Shown here piece by piece: positions 1-5,655 of a stretch of DNA of 9,587 bases. The DNA is from Archangium sp. Lineage in GTDB: Bacteria > Myxococcota > Myxococcia > Myxococcales > Myxococcaceae. How positions within the stretch are numbered: position 1 is the first letter of the stretch; each line of letters opens with the position of its first letter. The notes below the pieces were generated by a model. The model saw nothing but the letters and a program-made list of their open reading frames with translations. It did not search any database and was not told the DNA's origin. The position numbers were made by a program, and so were the translations under genes. The stretch lies in assembly GCA_016793585.1 (NCBI GenBank), contig JAEUJR010001041.1, positions 1 through 9,587 on the forward strand. The letters are read 5' to 3'.

Positions 1-65
1 GCTTCGAAGTAGACGATTTTTTCGAGCGCGCTTTTCAGCAACGCGTCGGGGCGCTCCTGGCTCAC
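1..65 (-). CDS. Partial CDS, N-terminus of an unrecognised protein (runs off left edge)
   Basis: Only the first 21 codons are inside the window. They read V-S-Q-E-R-P-D-A-L-L-K, then S-A-L-E-K-I-V-Y-F-E. The GTG start at 63-65 is preceded on the minus strand by AAAGG (73-77) at a 7-base spacing, which is a good ribosome binding site, and the frame stays open to position 1. The peptide looks like an amphipathic helix of a soluble protein with no signal peptide. It could begin a coiled-coil or regulatory protein, but too little is visible to name a family. A candidate promoter lies at 138-166. That it is a real gene rests on the start signals and codon style only. Confidence 0.55.
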   Translation of the reverse strand, partial: MSQERPDALLKSALEKIVYFE

Positions 66-96
66 GTGAGGGCCTTTCGTGCCGGTTTGGCTGACC

Positions 97-114
97 GTAG
101 CGGCCTGTAGCGGC
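97..114. repeat. Two tandem copies of GTAGCGGC, 10-base period
   Basis: GTAGCGGC occurs at 97-104 and again at 107-114, exactly ten bases apart (one helical turn). It lies in the divergent gap between the partial left gene and the B3/B4 gene. The spacing would place both copies on the same DNA face, as for a protein-binding site, and they would fall in the 5' leader of the left gene. Two short copies in GC-rich DNA may also be chance. Confidence 0.3.
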
Positions 115-137
115 TTGTCTCTTTTTTGACCGGCGGC

Positions 138-166
138 ACCCTATGTGGCACGCGCGCGTATGTAAA
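138..166 (-). promoter_or_regulatory. Candidate sigma70-type promoter for the left partial gene
   Basis: On the minus strand TTTACA (161-166) matches the -35 consensus at 5 of 6 positions. It is followed by a 17-base spacer and TAGGGT (138-143), a poor -10 matching at 3 of 6. Transcription would start near 131 and give a leader of about 65 bases before the GTG at 65. The spacer is a CG-rich run unlike a typical AT-rich promoter, so this is only a candidate. I found no convincing plus-strand promoter for the B3/B4 gene in the same gap. Confidence 0.3.
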
Positions 167-314
167 CCCCTGGATCTCTTGAGGAATCCAAAGTCGTACA
201 TCTCAAATCGCGCGCAGGCCGATTTACCGGCCCCGAAGTGACGTTCGCGCAACGCGAAAAACGAGTGTCGTTTGAGGGGCGGTTTTCGCCCTTGCGGCGC
301 CGCTCGGGTGATTC

Positions 315-319
315 GAGGG
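315..319 (+). promoter_or_regulatory. Ribosome binding site deciding the ATG 328 start
   Basis: GAGGG lies eight bases before ATG 328. The same frame could open at GTG 238, but that codon lacks a comparable purine-rich site. The extra 30 residues it would add are arginine-rich and look like translated leader DNA. Confidence 0.6.
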
Positions 320-327
320 TGCGCGTC

Positions 328-951
328 ATGGTTCAGGTCGACCCGCATCCGCTCCTCGACACGCGCTGGTTCGTCACCACCTTTTCGAAGCCGCTCGGCG
401 AGCTCGGGCGGGTCGAGCCCATCATGTCGTTGCTCTCGACGACGGCGTCGGCGCCGCTCTCGTCAGACGACGCGGTTCGTTCGGCGGTGCGCGAGCTGCT
501 TCGTCACGGCGGCTACAAACCGACGGGGCGTGGCAAGCCGGCGTCGGAGTATCTGATTCGAGCAGTGAGCGAAGGCGCGCTCGGCTCCATCAACGCGGCG
601 GTCGATGCGTGCAACGTCGTCTCGTTGCACTCGGGCCTGCCCATCAGCGTCGTCGACCTCTCGCTGGCGAAAGCGCCCTTCCGCGTCGGGCTCGCCGCCG
701 AGGGCAGCACGTACGTCTTCAACCAGGGTGGGCAGACCATCGACCTCGGCGGGTTGCTCTGTCTCTTCGACGCCGACGGCCCGTGTGCGAACGCGGTGAA
801 AGACGCGCAGCGCACGAAGACGACGCCGCAGACGACGAAGACGCTCTCGATTCTGTGGGGTACCACCGCGCTGGCCGGGCGAACGCAGCGCGCCGTCGAG
901 TGGTACCGCTCGTTGCTCGAGGCCAACGGCGCGACGACGAGCGACGCCTGA
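328..951 (+). CDS. Stand-alone B3/B4 (PheRS-beta editing-like) domain protein
   Basis: This encodes 207 residues from ATG 328. Residues about 66-200 form a B3/B4 domain, the module that phenylalanyl-tRNA synthetase beta uses to bind and hydrolyse mischarged tRNA. Visible hallmarks are G-K-P-A-S-E-Y-L (69-76), the helix and strand S-I-N-A-A-V-D-A-C-N-V-V-S-L (87-100), S-G-L-P-I-S-V-V-D-L (102-111), and the late G-P-C-A-N-A-V-K-D-A segment (151-160) followed by T-K-T and the I-L-W-G strand. The first 60 residues are a family-specific N-terminal part. There is no synthetase catalytic domain, signal peptide or membrane segment, so it should be cytoplasmic. Free-standing members (COG3382-like) have no settled function; a trans-editing or amino-acid/tRNA-binding role is inference. 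Tryptophanase follows 79 bases downstream on the same strand and may be co-transcribed. Confidence 0.85.
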   Translation: MVQVDPHPLLDTRWFVTTFSKPLGELGRVEPIMSLLSTTASAPLSSDDAVRSAVRELLRHGGYKPTGRGKPASEYLIRAVSEGALGSINAAVDACNVVSLHSGLPISVVDLSLAKAPFRVGLAAEGSTYVFNQGGQTIDLGGLLCLFDADGPCANAVKDAQRTKTTPQTTKTLSILWGTTALAGRTQRAVEWYRSLLEANGATTSDA

Positions 952-1030
952 CGTTCGCCCAATTGACGAGCCTCAAACGCGCAAACGATGCACGCGGAGC
1001 ACGCGCACGCCCAGACTAAGCAGCGCGTTC

Positions 1031-2407
1031 GTGAACGACTTCCGCACCATCATCGAGCCCTTCCGCATCAAGTCCGTCGAGCCCCTTCGTCTGTCGACGC
1101 GTGAAGAGCGTGAAGCACGGCTGCGTGAAGTGGGCTTCAACCTGTTCGGCCTGCACTCGGCCGACGTGCTCATCGACCTGCTGACGGACTCGGGCACCGG
1201 CGCGATGTCGGCGGAGCAGTGGGCCGCCTTGCAGCGTGGCGACGAGTCGTACGCGGGCTCTCCGTCGTACTTCCGCTTCGAGGCGGCGGTGAAGAACCTC
1301 TTCGACTTCAAGCACGTCATTCCCACGCACCAGGGCCGCGCCGCCGAGAAGATTCTGTTCTCGGTCGTCGGTGGCCGCGGAAAGGTCGTGCCGTCGAACA
1401 CGCTCTTCGACACCACGCGCGCGAACGTCGAAGCGAGCGGAGCGACCGGCGTCGACCTGCTCTACCCGGCCGGCCGTCAGCCCTCGGTGCCGCACCCGTT
1501 CAAGGGCAACCTCGACGTCGAAGCGCTCGAGCGGCTCATCAGCGAGCACGGCCGCGACCAGGTGCCGCTCGTGCTGGTGACGGTGACGAACAACTCGGGC
1601 GGCGGCCAGCCGGTGAGCCTCGAGAACCTGCGGGCGGTGCGCGCCGTGTGCGACCGCCACCAGATTCCGCTCTTCCTCGACGGCTGCCGCTTCGCCGAGA
1701 ACGCGTGGTTCATTCGCCAACGCGAGCCGGGTCAGGCGCACCGCGACGTCGTCGACATCGTGCGTGACATGGCCAGCGTCGCCGACGGCATGACGATGTC
1801 GGCGAAGAAGGACGGCATGGCCAACATCGGCGGGTGGCTCGCGCTCGACGACGACGCGTGGGCGCTCAAGTGCCGCAACCTGCTCATCCTCACCGAGGGG
1901 TTCCCCACGTACGGCGGGCTCGCGGGGCGTGACCTCGAGGCCATCGCGCAGGGGCTCTCGGAGATCGTGCAGCACGACTACCTGCGCTACCGCGTGCGCT
2001 CGACGGAGTACCTCGGCGAGGCGCTGCAGAAGCTCGGGGTGCCCATCGTGGTGCCCATCGGCGGGCACGCGGTCTACCTCGACGCGCGCGCGCTGCTGCC
2101 GCACCTGACGCCGCTGCAGTACCCCGGGCAGGCGCTCGCGGTGGCCATGTACCGGGAAGGGGGCGTGCGCAGCTGTGAGATCGGCACGGTCATGTTCGGG
2201 CTGGCGCCCGACGGAACCGAGAAGCCCGCCGCGATGGATCTGGTTCGCCTCGCGATCCCCCGGCGGACGTACACCCAGAGCCACATGGACTTCGTCATCG
2301 AGGTCGTCGAGCGCGTCGCGAAGCAGGCGAAGCAGCTCAAGGGCCTGCGCATCGTCGAGCAGCCGCCAGCGTTGCGGCACTTCTCTGCGCGCTTCGCAGA
2401 GCTCTGA
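1031..2407 (+). CDS. tnaA: Tryptophanase (tryptophan indole-lyase), PLP-dependent
   Basis: This cytoplasmic enzyme cleaves L-tryptophan to indole, pyruvate and ammonia. Its 458 residues align end to end with the beta-eliminating lyase family (E. coli TnaA 471, tyrosine phenol-lyase 456). The PLP lysine is K260 in M-S-A-K-K-D; D217 and R220 (D-G-C-R) contact the cofactor; R406 in V-R-L-A-I-P-R-R should bind the substrate carboxylate. Three positions separate the two activities. D127 (L-F-D-T-T) matches TnaA Asp137 rather than TPL Thr124. I384 (C-E-I-G) replaces the phenol-binding TPL Arg381. H450 (L-R-H-F) matches TnaA His463. All three favour tryptophanase. The GTG start fits the N-terminal alignment but has no clear ribosome binding site. 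No tnaC-like leader peptide with tryptophan codons, and no TnaB permease gene, is visible beside it. TTGACG at 963-968 could be a -35 box but lacks a good -10. Confidence 0.95.
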   Translation: MNDFRTIIEPFRIKSVEPLRLSTREEREARLREVGFNLFGLHSADVLIDLLTDSGTGAMSAEQWAALQRGDESYAGSPSYFRFEAAVKNLFDFKHVIPTHQGRAAEKILFSVVGGRGKVVPSNTLFDTTRANVEASGATGVDLLYPAGRQPSVPHPFKGNLDVEALERLISEHGRDQVPLVLVTVTNNSGGGQPVSLENLRAVRAVCDRHQIPLFLDGCRFAENAWFIRQREPGQAHRDVVDIVRDMASVADGMTMSAKKDGMANIGGWLALDDDAWALKCRNLLILTEGFPTYGGLAGRDLEAIAQGLSEIVQHDYLRYRVRSTEYLGEALQKLGVPIVVPIGGHAVYLDARALLPHLTPLQYPGQALAVAMYREGGVRSCEIGTVMFGLAPDGTEKPAAMDLVRLAIPRRTYTQSHMDFVIEVVERVAKQAKQLKGLRIVEQPPALRHFSARFAEL

Positions 2408-2413
2408 AGGTCG

Positions 2414-2477
2414 GCGAACACGGCGTGGCGTTCACGGCGACTGAGAGCGCCGCGCCGGTGAACGAACTCGTGTTCGC
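2414..2477. terminator. Nested inverted repeat after tnaA, candidate bidirectional terminator
   Basis: An outer 9-base repeat GCGAACACG (2414-2422) pairs perfectly with CGTGTTCGC (2469-2477). Inside it GTTCACGGCG (2430-2439) pairs with CGCCGGTGAAC (2453-2463), with one bulged base, leaving a 13-base loop. The structure begins six bases after the tnaA stop, in the gap between convergent genes. It lacks a T tract, so intrinsic termination is uncertain; it could instead stabilise 3' ends. Confidence 0.45.
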
Positions 2478-2556
2478 GCGAGCGCGGACTCCGACGGCCT
2501 CGGTGGTCGAGGTCGGTCTCGGCGAGCGCAGCTCCGGAACCGTGGCTGAACCCGCG

Positions 2557-3252
2557 TCACTTTCGGCGCAGCAACAGCCCGACGCCCGGCGTCTTCACGG
2601 CGTCGAGTGTGGTGGGGTCCCGCGTCCACTTCGAGGCGAGCGTGATGACGGTGGCCTCGTCGGTGCTGCGCTCCCACCGCGCGGCGTCGTCGCGCGCGGG
2701 CGTGGGTGAGAACGAGAGGTCGAGCGCGCGCTCGTCGCCCGTCTCGACGCCCAGGTCGTAGAGCGTCTTCCCCTCACAGCGGCCCCATGCGCGCTTGATG
2801 CGGCCGCCCTCGGCGATGCACCAGCCCGCGGTGCGCGCCGCCGCGAACGAGCCGAAGCCGAACACCGGGTGTCCAATCGCGACGCTCAGGCGCGCGAGGT
2901 GCTCGAGGTCGGCCTGCGCCTCGGCGGGCCAGTTGACGACGAAGACCCAGCCGTCGACCGCCGGCGTCACGAACGAGAGCCGGCTCCCCGCGCCGACGGC
3001 GGCCCGTTCGAGCCCACAGGCCCAGTTGCAGGGCCCCAGGGGCGACGCCAGCTCGAGCTGCTGCAGGGCCTGCGCGACCTGCGAGGCTCCGTTCGCCTTC
3101 ACCGCGACCCACCAGCACCGGGGGCCGAACGACCGTGGCGCATCGGGCGTGCCGTCGAGGCCCGCGGTGAGGAACGGGCGGCGCCACAGCCACCAGCCGA
3201 TGAACAGCGGCACGGCGATGCAGGCGGCTGCCGCCAGGGCGTCTCGGTTCAT
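2557..3252 (-). CDS. Membrane-anchored protein of unknown function
   Basis: This encodes 231 residues and I cannot assign it to a named family. Residues about 6-24 form one hydrophobic segment ending in W-W-L-W-R-R-P, which looks like an uncleaved N-terminal anchor. The rest is a soluble domain. Its central part, S-F-V-T-P-A-V-D-G-W-V-F-V-V (93-106), a G-H-P-V-F-G-F-G-S-F stretch (127-136) and G-W-C-I-A-E-G-G-R-I-K-R-A-W (143-156), reads like alternating strands with conserved tryptophans. It resembles uncharacterised bacterial proteins that share a 'TP-VDGW' strand, but I give this from memory and without a family name. Six cysteines (11, 46, 75, 79, 145, 159) are present, including C-N-W-A-C. 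No catalytic motif is evident. ATG 3252 has no clear ribosome binding site. It is convergent with tnaA and divergent from the small cysteine protein. Codon style supports a real gene. Confidence 0.75.
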   Translation of the reverse strand: MNRDALAAAACIAVPLFIGWWLWRRPFLTAGLDGTPDAPRSFGPRCWWVAVKANGASQVAQALQQLELASPLGPCNWACGLERAAVGAGSRLSFVTPAVDGWVFVVNWPAEAQADLEHLARLSVAIGHPVFGFGSFAAARTAGWCIAEGGRIKRAWGRCEGKTLYDLGVETGDERALDLSFSPTPARDDAARWERSTDEATVITLASKWTRDPTTLDAVKTPGVGLLLRRK

Positions 3253-3387
3253 GCGGGAGCGAAGGTCGTAGCCGATCTCGACTCCGAGGCACGATTCCGG
3301 CGTCAGTGAAAACCGGTCCAGATGACCGACGGCGACCCGCTTGAGCGCCAGCCTGAATCAGGAGACGCTCGGCGCAGTCACTCTGCC

Positions 3388-3624
3388 ATGCGCTTCCTGC
3401 TGCTCGCCCTGCTCCTCACCTCGCCCGCCTTCGCCGCCAACCGCGAGTGCGCGAAGTCGTGCGACGAGCTGCTCAAGAACATGGCCGTGCAGTGCCGCCG
3501 CGCCGAGAAGAACGAAGCCAAGGGCGGTGGCCACGGCGACGGCGACCTCTGTCAGGCGAACATGAAGAAGGTGCGCCTGGCCTGCAACAAGAGCTGTCAG
3601 GCCGAGTCGGCGAAGAAGAAGTAA
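3388..3624 (+). CDS. Small secreted six-cysteine protein, predicted helical hairpin
   Basis: This encodes 78 residues. A clear Sec signal peptide (M-R-F-L-L-L-A-L-L-L-T-S-P-A-F-A) ends in an A-F-A cleavage site before A17, so the mature form has about 62 residues and should reach the periplasm or outside. Cysteines at 21, 25, 36, 55, 66 and 70 give C-x3-C-x10-C-x18-C-x10-C-x3-C, an exactly mirrored pattern about a Gly/His/Asp-rich turn (46-53). The flanks are charged and helix-favouring, and the C-terminus is A-K-K-K. This fits an antiparallel helical hairpin held by disulfides, like the twin-CX3C idea of mitochondrial small Tim proteins, though no homology is claimed. The frame is open back to ATG 3322, but the signal peptide points to ATG 3388; no good ribosome binding site precedes it. 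Its stop lies three bases from the convergent mtgA stop. Function unknown. Confidence 0.7.
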   Translation: MRFLLLALLLTSPAFAANRECAKSCDELLKNMAVQCRRAEKNEAKGGGHGDGDLCQANMKKVRLACNKSCQAESAKKK

Positions 3625-3627
3625 CCG

Positions 3628-4353
3628 TCACTTCACGTCGTCGAGCCAGTGCGGGCCGAGCGCGCGCATCTGCTCCAGCACCCAGCCTGCGCGCGCCTTC
3701 ACCACGTCGCTCGGCTTCTTCACGCTGCGCTTCTTGGGCGCTGGCAGCACCGCCGCGAGCAGCGCCGCCTCTTCGGCCGACACCTGCTTCGCGCTCTTCC
3801 CGTAGAAGGCATGGCAGGCCGCCTCGACGCCGTAGATGCCGTCACCGAACTCGGCCACGTTGAGGTGCACCTCGAGAATGCGCCCCTTCGACCAGAGGAC
3901 CTCGAGCATCACCGTCAGCATCGCCTCGAGGCCCTTGCGCACGAACGACTGGCCCGGCCAGAGGAAGAGGTTCTTCGCCACCTGCTGCGTGAGGGTGCTG
4001 GCGCCGCGGGTCGAGCGGCCTTCGAACCGATCCTCCACGGCGTCGGCGATGGCCTCGACGTCGAAGCCGAAGTGCTGGGGGAATTTCTGGTCTTCTGACG
4101 CCACCACCGCGAGCTGCAGGGCGGGCGAGATGCGCTCGAGCGGCACCCACTGCTGTTTGAGCACGAAGCGCTTGTCGTTCTCTCGCGACGCCTCGAGCCG
4201 GCGCTCGAGCATGAACGCCGTCGTCGGTGGGTCGACGAAGCGGAAGAACACGAGACACGCCACCAGCGCCCCGAAGCCGATGGCCAGGCCACGGAGCGAC
4301 CAGCGCAACACCCGTCGCGCGAGCGGCGGAGCCGGTGGTGACGGCTTCTTCAC
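3628..4353 (-). CDS. mtgA: Monofunctional peptidoglycan glycosyltransferase (GT51)
   Basis: MtgA polymerises lipid II into glycan strands at the periplasmic face of the inner membrane and has no transpeptidase domain. From GTG 4353 the protein has 241 residues, close to E. coli MtgA. Residues about 14-38 are the single membrane anchor. GT51 motifs appear in order: E-D-Q-K-F-P-Q-H-F-G-F-D (87-98, with catalytic Glu87), R-G-A-S-T-L-T-Q-Q-V-A-K-N-L-F-L-W (116-132), R-K-G-L-E-A (139-144), K-G-R-I-L-E-V-H-L-N-V-A-E-F-G (156-170) with G-I-Y-G-V-E-A-A following, and A-A-L-L-A-A-V-L-P-A-P (196-206). The GTG overlaps the rhodanese stop by four bases (GTGA), so it is probably translated by coupling; GGAG sits only two bases before it. 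Longer readings up to 4506 would run inside the rhodanese gene and are rejected. Confidence 0.95.
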   Translation of the reverse strand: MKKPSPPAPPLARRVLRWSLRGLAIGFGALVACLVFFRFVDPPTTAFMLERRLEASRENDKRFVLKQQWVPLERISPALQLAVVASEDQKFPQHFGFDVEAIADAVEDRFEGRSTRGASTLTQQVAKNLFLWPGQSFVRKGLEAMLTVMLEVLWSKGRILEVHLNVAEFGDGIYGVEAACHAFYGKSAKQVSAEEAALLAAVLPAPKKRSVKKPSDVVKARAGWVLEQMRALGPHWLDDVK

Positions 4354-4718
4354 TTCTCCGTCTTCAGCCCCGCCTGGTTCCACGCGAGCATGCCGCCCAC
4401 GAGGTTGATGACCCGCGAGAAGCCGAGGCGGTTGAGCGCCTGCGCGGCTTGACCCGAGCGGCCGCCGCTGCGGCAGACGACGACGTAGGTCAGGCCCTTG
4501 TCCCACGTCACGCTCTGGGCGGGCACGGTCGCGAGCGGCACCAGAGTGGCGCCGGGCACGTGGCCGAGCTCACCGACGAACTCGTGGGGCTCGCGAACGT
4601 CGATGAGCGTCACGCCCACTGGCACGGGCACGGGCAGGGCGGTGACGTCGAGGTCGCGAAAGCCAGCGGGGTTGGGGCGGGCAACGTCGTCGAAGAGCGA
4701 AGCGGCGGAAGGCGACAT
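4350..4718 (-). CDS. Single-domain rhodanese-like sulfurtransferase
   Basis: This 122-residue cytoplasmic protein has one rhodanese domain. The strand and loop T-L-I-D-V-R-E-P-H-E-F (37-47) is the standard early motif, followed by G-H-V-P-G-A (52-57). The active loop is V-V-V-C-R-S-G-G-R-S-G (79-89), with Cys82 as the persulfide-forming nucleophile and the arginines shaping the anion pocket. The end reads N-L-V-G-G-M-L-A-W (105-113), also typical. A complete catalytic loop suggests an active enzyme like GlpE or PspE, but its donor and acceptor are unknown. ATG 4718 is chosen because family similarity begins shortly after it; the frame is open up to 4952, but that extension overlaps the divergent FHA gene and is low-quality. 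It is the first gene of a two-gene operon with mtgA. Confidence 0.9.
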   Translation of the reverse strand: MSPSAASLFDDVARPNPAGFRDLDVTALPVPVPVGVTLIDVREPHEFVGELGHVPGATLVPLATVPAQSVTWDKGLTYVVVCRSGGRSGQAAQALNRLGFSRVINLVGGMLAWNQAGLKTEK

Positions 4719-4761
4719 GCCTGTTCCATGCGGTGCCACGGCCGAAAACACAAGTTCGACA

Positions 4762-4790
4762 GTGGGCGGTGCGGCGGTAAGGTCGCCCAC
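4762..4790. repeat. 7-base inverted repeat just before the FHA gene start
   Basis: GTGGGCG (4762-4768) and CGCCCAC (4784-4790) are perfect inverted copies with centres 22 bases apart, about two helical turns. They lie in the 75-base divergent gap between the rhodanese and FHA genes. The second arm ends three bases before ATG 4794, and the only Shine-Dalgarno-like AAGG (4779-4782) is in the loop. It could be an operator for the divergent pair or an mRNA hairpin controlling access to the start. Confidence 0.4.
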
Positions 4791-4793
4791 GCA

Positions 4794-5591
4794 ATGTCCG
4801 ACTCCAAGCCCGTGGCTCTTCCCGCGCATCTCTGGGAGGCCCTCGACCTCATGTCCAACGAGATGGGGGTCGGCCGCGACGCGCTCGTCGCGCAGGCCGT
4901 CTTCACGCTCGCCCGCCTCAACGGCTACGTCGTCCCCGGCCGCGGCCTGCAACCCGGCGCCGCAGCGCCGTCACCCGCGCCAGCGCCTGCTGCAGCGCCA
5001 CCGGGCCTCAAGCCTGCACCGGCCGCCAAGCCGCCGCCGCCCGCGCCGAAGCCTGCACCCGCGCCGCCCAAGCGCCCCGCGCCGGCTCCCGAACCCGAGC
5101 CCGAGCCCGAGCCCGAACCGGAACCCGCGCCCGAGGAGGACGAGGGCAACCCGTTCGACGAGCCCGCGCCCGAGGAAGATTTCCAGGACGAGCCCCCGCC
5201 CGACGAAGAGCCCCAGGACGACCCGCCGCCCGAAGACGATCTGCCGCCCGAAGAGGAGCCCGAGCCTGCTCCGCCGCCTGCGCGCGCCGCGCCCGGTGGC
5301 AAACAGTCGCTCACCCTCGTGATGGCCAACCGCGACCCGTTCAAGATGGTGACCGACGTCGTCACCATCGGCCGCGGCAAGACGTGCGAGTTCGTCATCG
5401 AGTCGAACAGGGTCAGTCGCGAACACGCCCGCATTCTTCGTGAGGCTGGCGGCTTCGTGCTCGAAGACCTCAACTCGTCGAACGGCACGTTCTTCGGGCC
5501 GAACAAAGAGAAGGTCACGCGGCGCCCGATTCGTGACGGCGACGAGTTCACCTTCGGCACCGAGAAGGTGAAGTTCCAGATTCGGAAGTGA
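4794..5591 (+). CDS. FHA-domain protein with RHH-like N-terminus and Pro/Glu-rich linker
   Basis: This 265-residue protein has three parts. Residues about 6-46 (V-A-L-P-A-H-L-W-E-A-L, then G-V-G-R-D-A-L-V-A-Q-A) read as strand-helix-helix, like a ribbon-helix-helix dimerisation or DNA-binding unit; this is a pattern reading, not a proven homology. Residues about 51-168 are a low-complexity linker. Its first half is Pro/Ala with lysines and no acids, and its second half is Pro with many Glu/Asp, including six E-P repeats (100-111). Residues about 172-263 form an FHA domain with I-G-R (192-194), S-R-E-H (208-211) and D-L-N-S-S-N-G-T (225-232), the usual phosphothreonine-binding positions. It should therefore bind a phosphorylated partner, probably from a Ser/Thr kinase pathway; no kinase gene is in this window. 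ATG 4794 is supported by the N-terminal domain starting there. The earlier open frame is shadow of the rhodanese gene. Confidence 0.88.
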   Translation: MSDSKPVALPAHLWEALDLMSNEMGVGRDALVAQAVFTLARLNGYVVPGRGLQPGAAAPSPAPAPAAAPPGLKPAPAAKPPPPAPKPAPAPPKRPAPAPEPEPEPEPEPEPAPEEDEGNPFDEPAPEEDFQDEPPPDEEPQDDPPPEDDLPPEEEPEPAPPPARAAPGGKQSLTLVMANRDPFKMVTDVVTIGRGKTCEFVIESNRVSREHARILREAGGFVLEDLNSSNGTFFGPNKEKVTRRPIRDGDEFTFGTEKVKFQIRK

Positions 5592-5600
5592 CCGGTCACT
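5587..5600. repeat. 14-base perfect palindrome over the FHA gene stop codon
   Basis: AGTGACCGGTCACT is identical to its reverse complement and contains the TGA stop (5589-5591). It has no unpaired centre, so it is better suited to protein binding than to an RNA hairpin. No second copy was seen in the window. Confidence 0.4.
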
Positions 5601-5607
5601 GCACCTC

Positions 5608-5631
5608 GAGCGTCGCTTCGTCGAAACGCTC
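5608..5631. terminator. Weak hairpin between the convergent FHA and S2P genes
   Basis: GAGCGT (5608-5613) pairs with ACGCTC (5626-5631) around a 12-base loop. It lies in the 64-base gap between two convergent stops, where a terminator is expected. The stem is short and there is no T tract, so support is low. Confidence 0.2.
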
Positions 5632-5655
5632 CTCTCGAAGGGCGGCTCGAGACGC

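Noticed and set aside
217..232. GGCCG/CGGCC 5-base hairpin with 6-base loop
   Set aside because: It is too short to stand out in GC-rich DNA and is not placed near a start or stop.
238..327. GTG 238 start adding 30 residues to the B3/B4 protein
   Set aside because: There is no good ribosome binding site, the extension is Arg-rich, and ATG 328 has GAGGG at the right spacing.
963..990. tnaA promoter with TTGACG at 963-968
   Set aside because: The -35 box is good, but no acceptable -10 occurs at 16-18 bases. Co-transcription with the upstream gene is equally likely.
988..1030. TnaC-like leader peptide before tnaA
   Set aside because: ATG 988 opens a frame that overlaps tnaA and has no tryptophan codon, ribosome binding site or Rho-dependent features.
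1016..2380. 454-codon open frame antisense to tnaA
   Set aside because: It mirrors tnaA on the other strand, has a biased Arg/Val/His-rich composition and matches no family. Long antisense frames are usual in GC-rich genes.
4227..4793. N-terminal extension of the FHA protein by 189 codons
   Set aside because: It lies over the rhodanese gene in antisense, has no domain, and the RHH-like unit starts right at ATG 4794.
5091..5126. Hexamer DNA repeat as a possible CRISPR or satellite
   Set aside because: It encodes the in-frame E-P repeats of the FHA linker, with mixed GAA/GAG codons, so it is protein-level low complexity.
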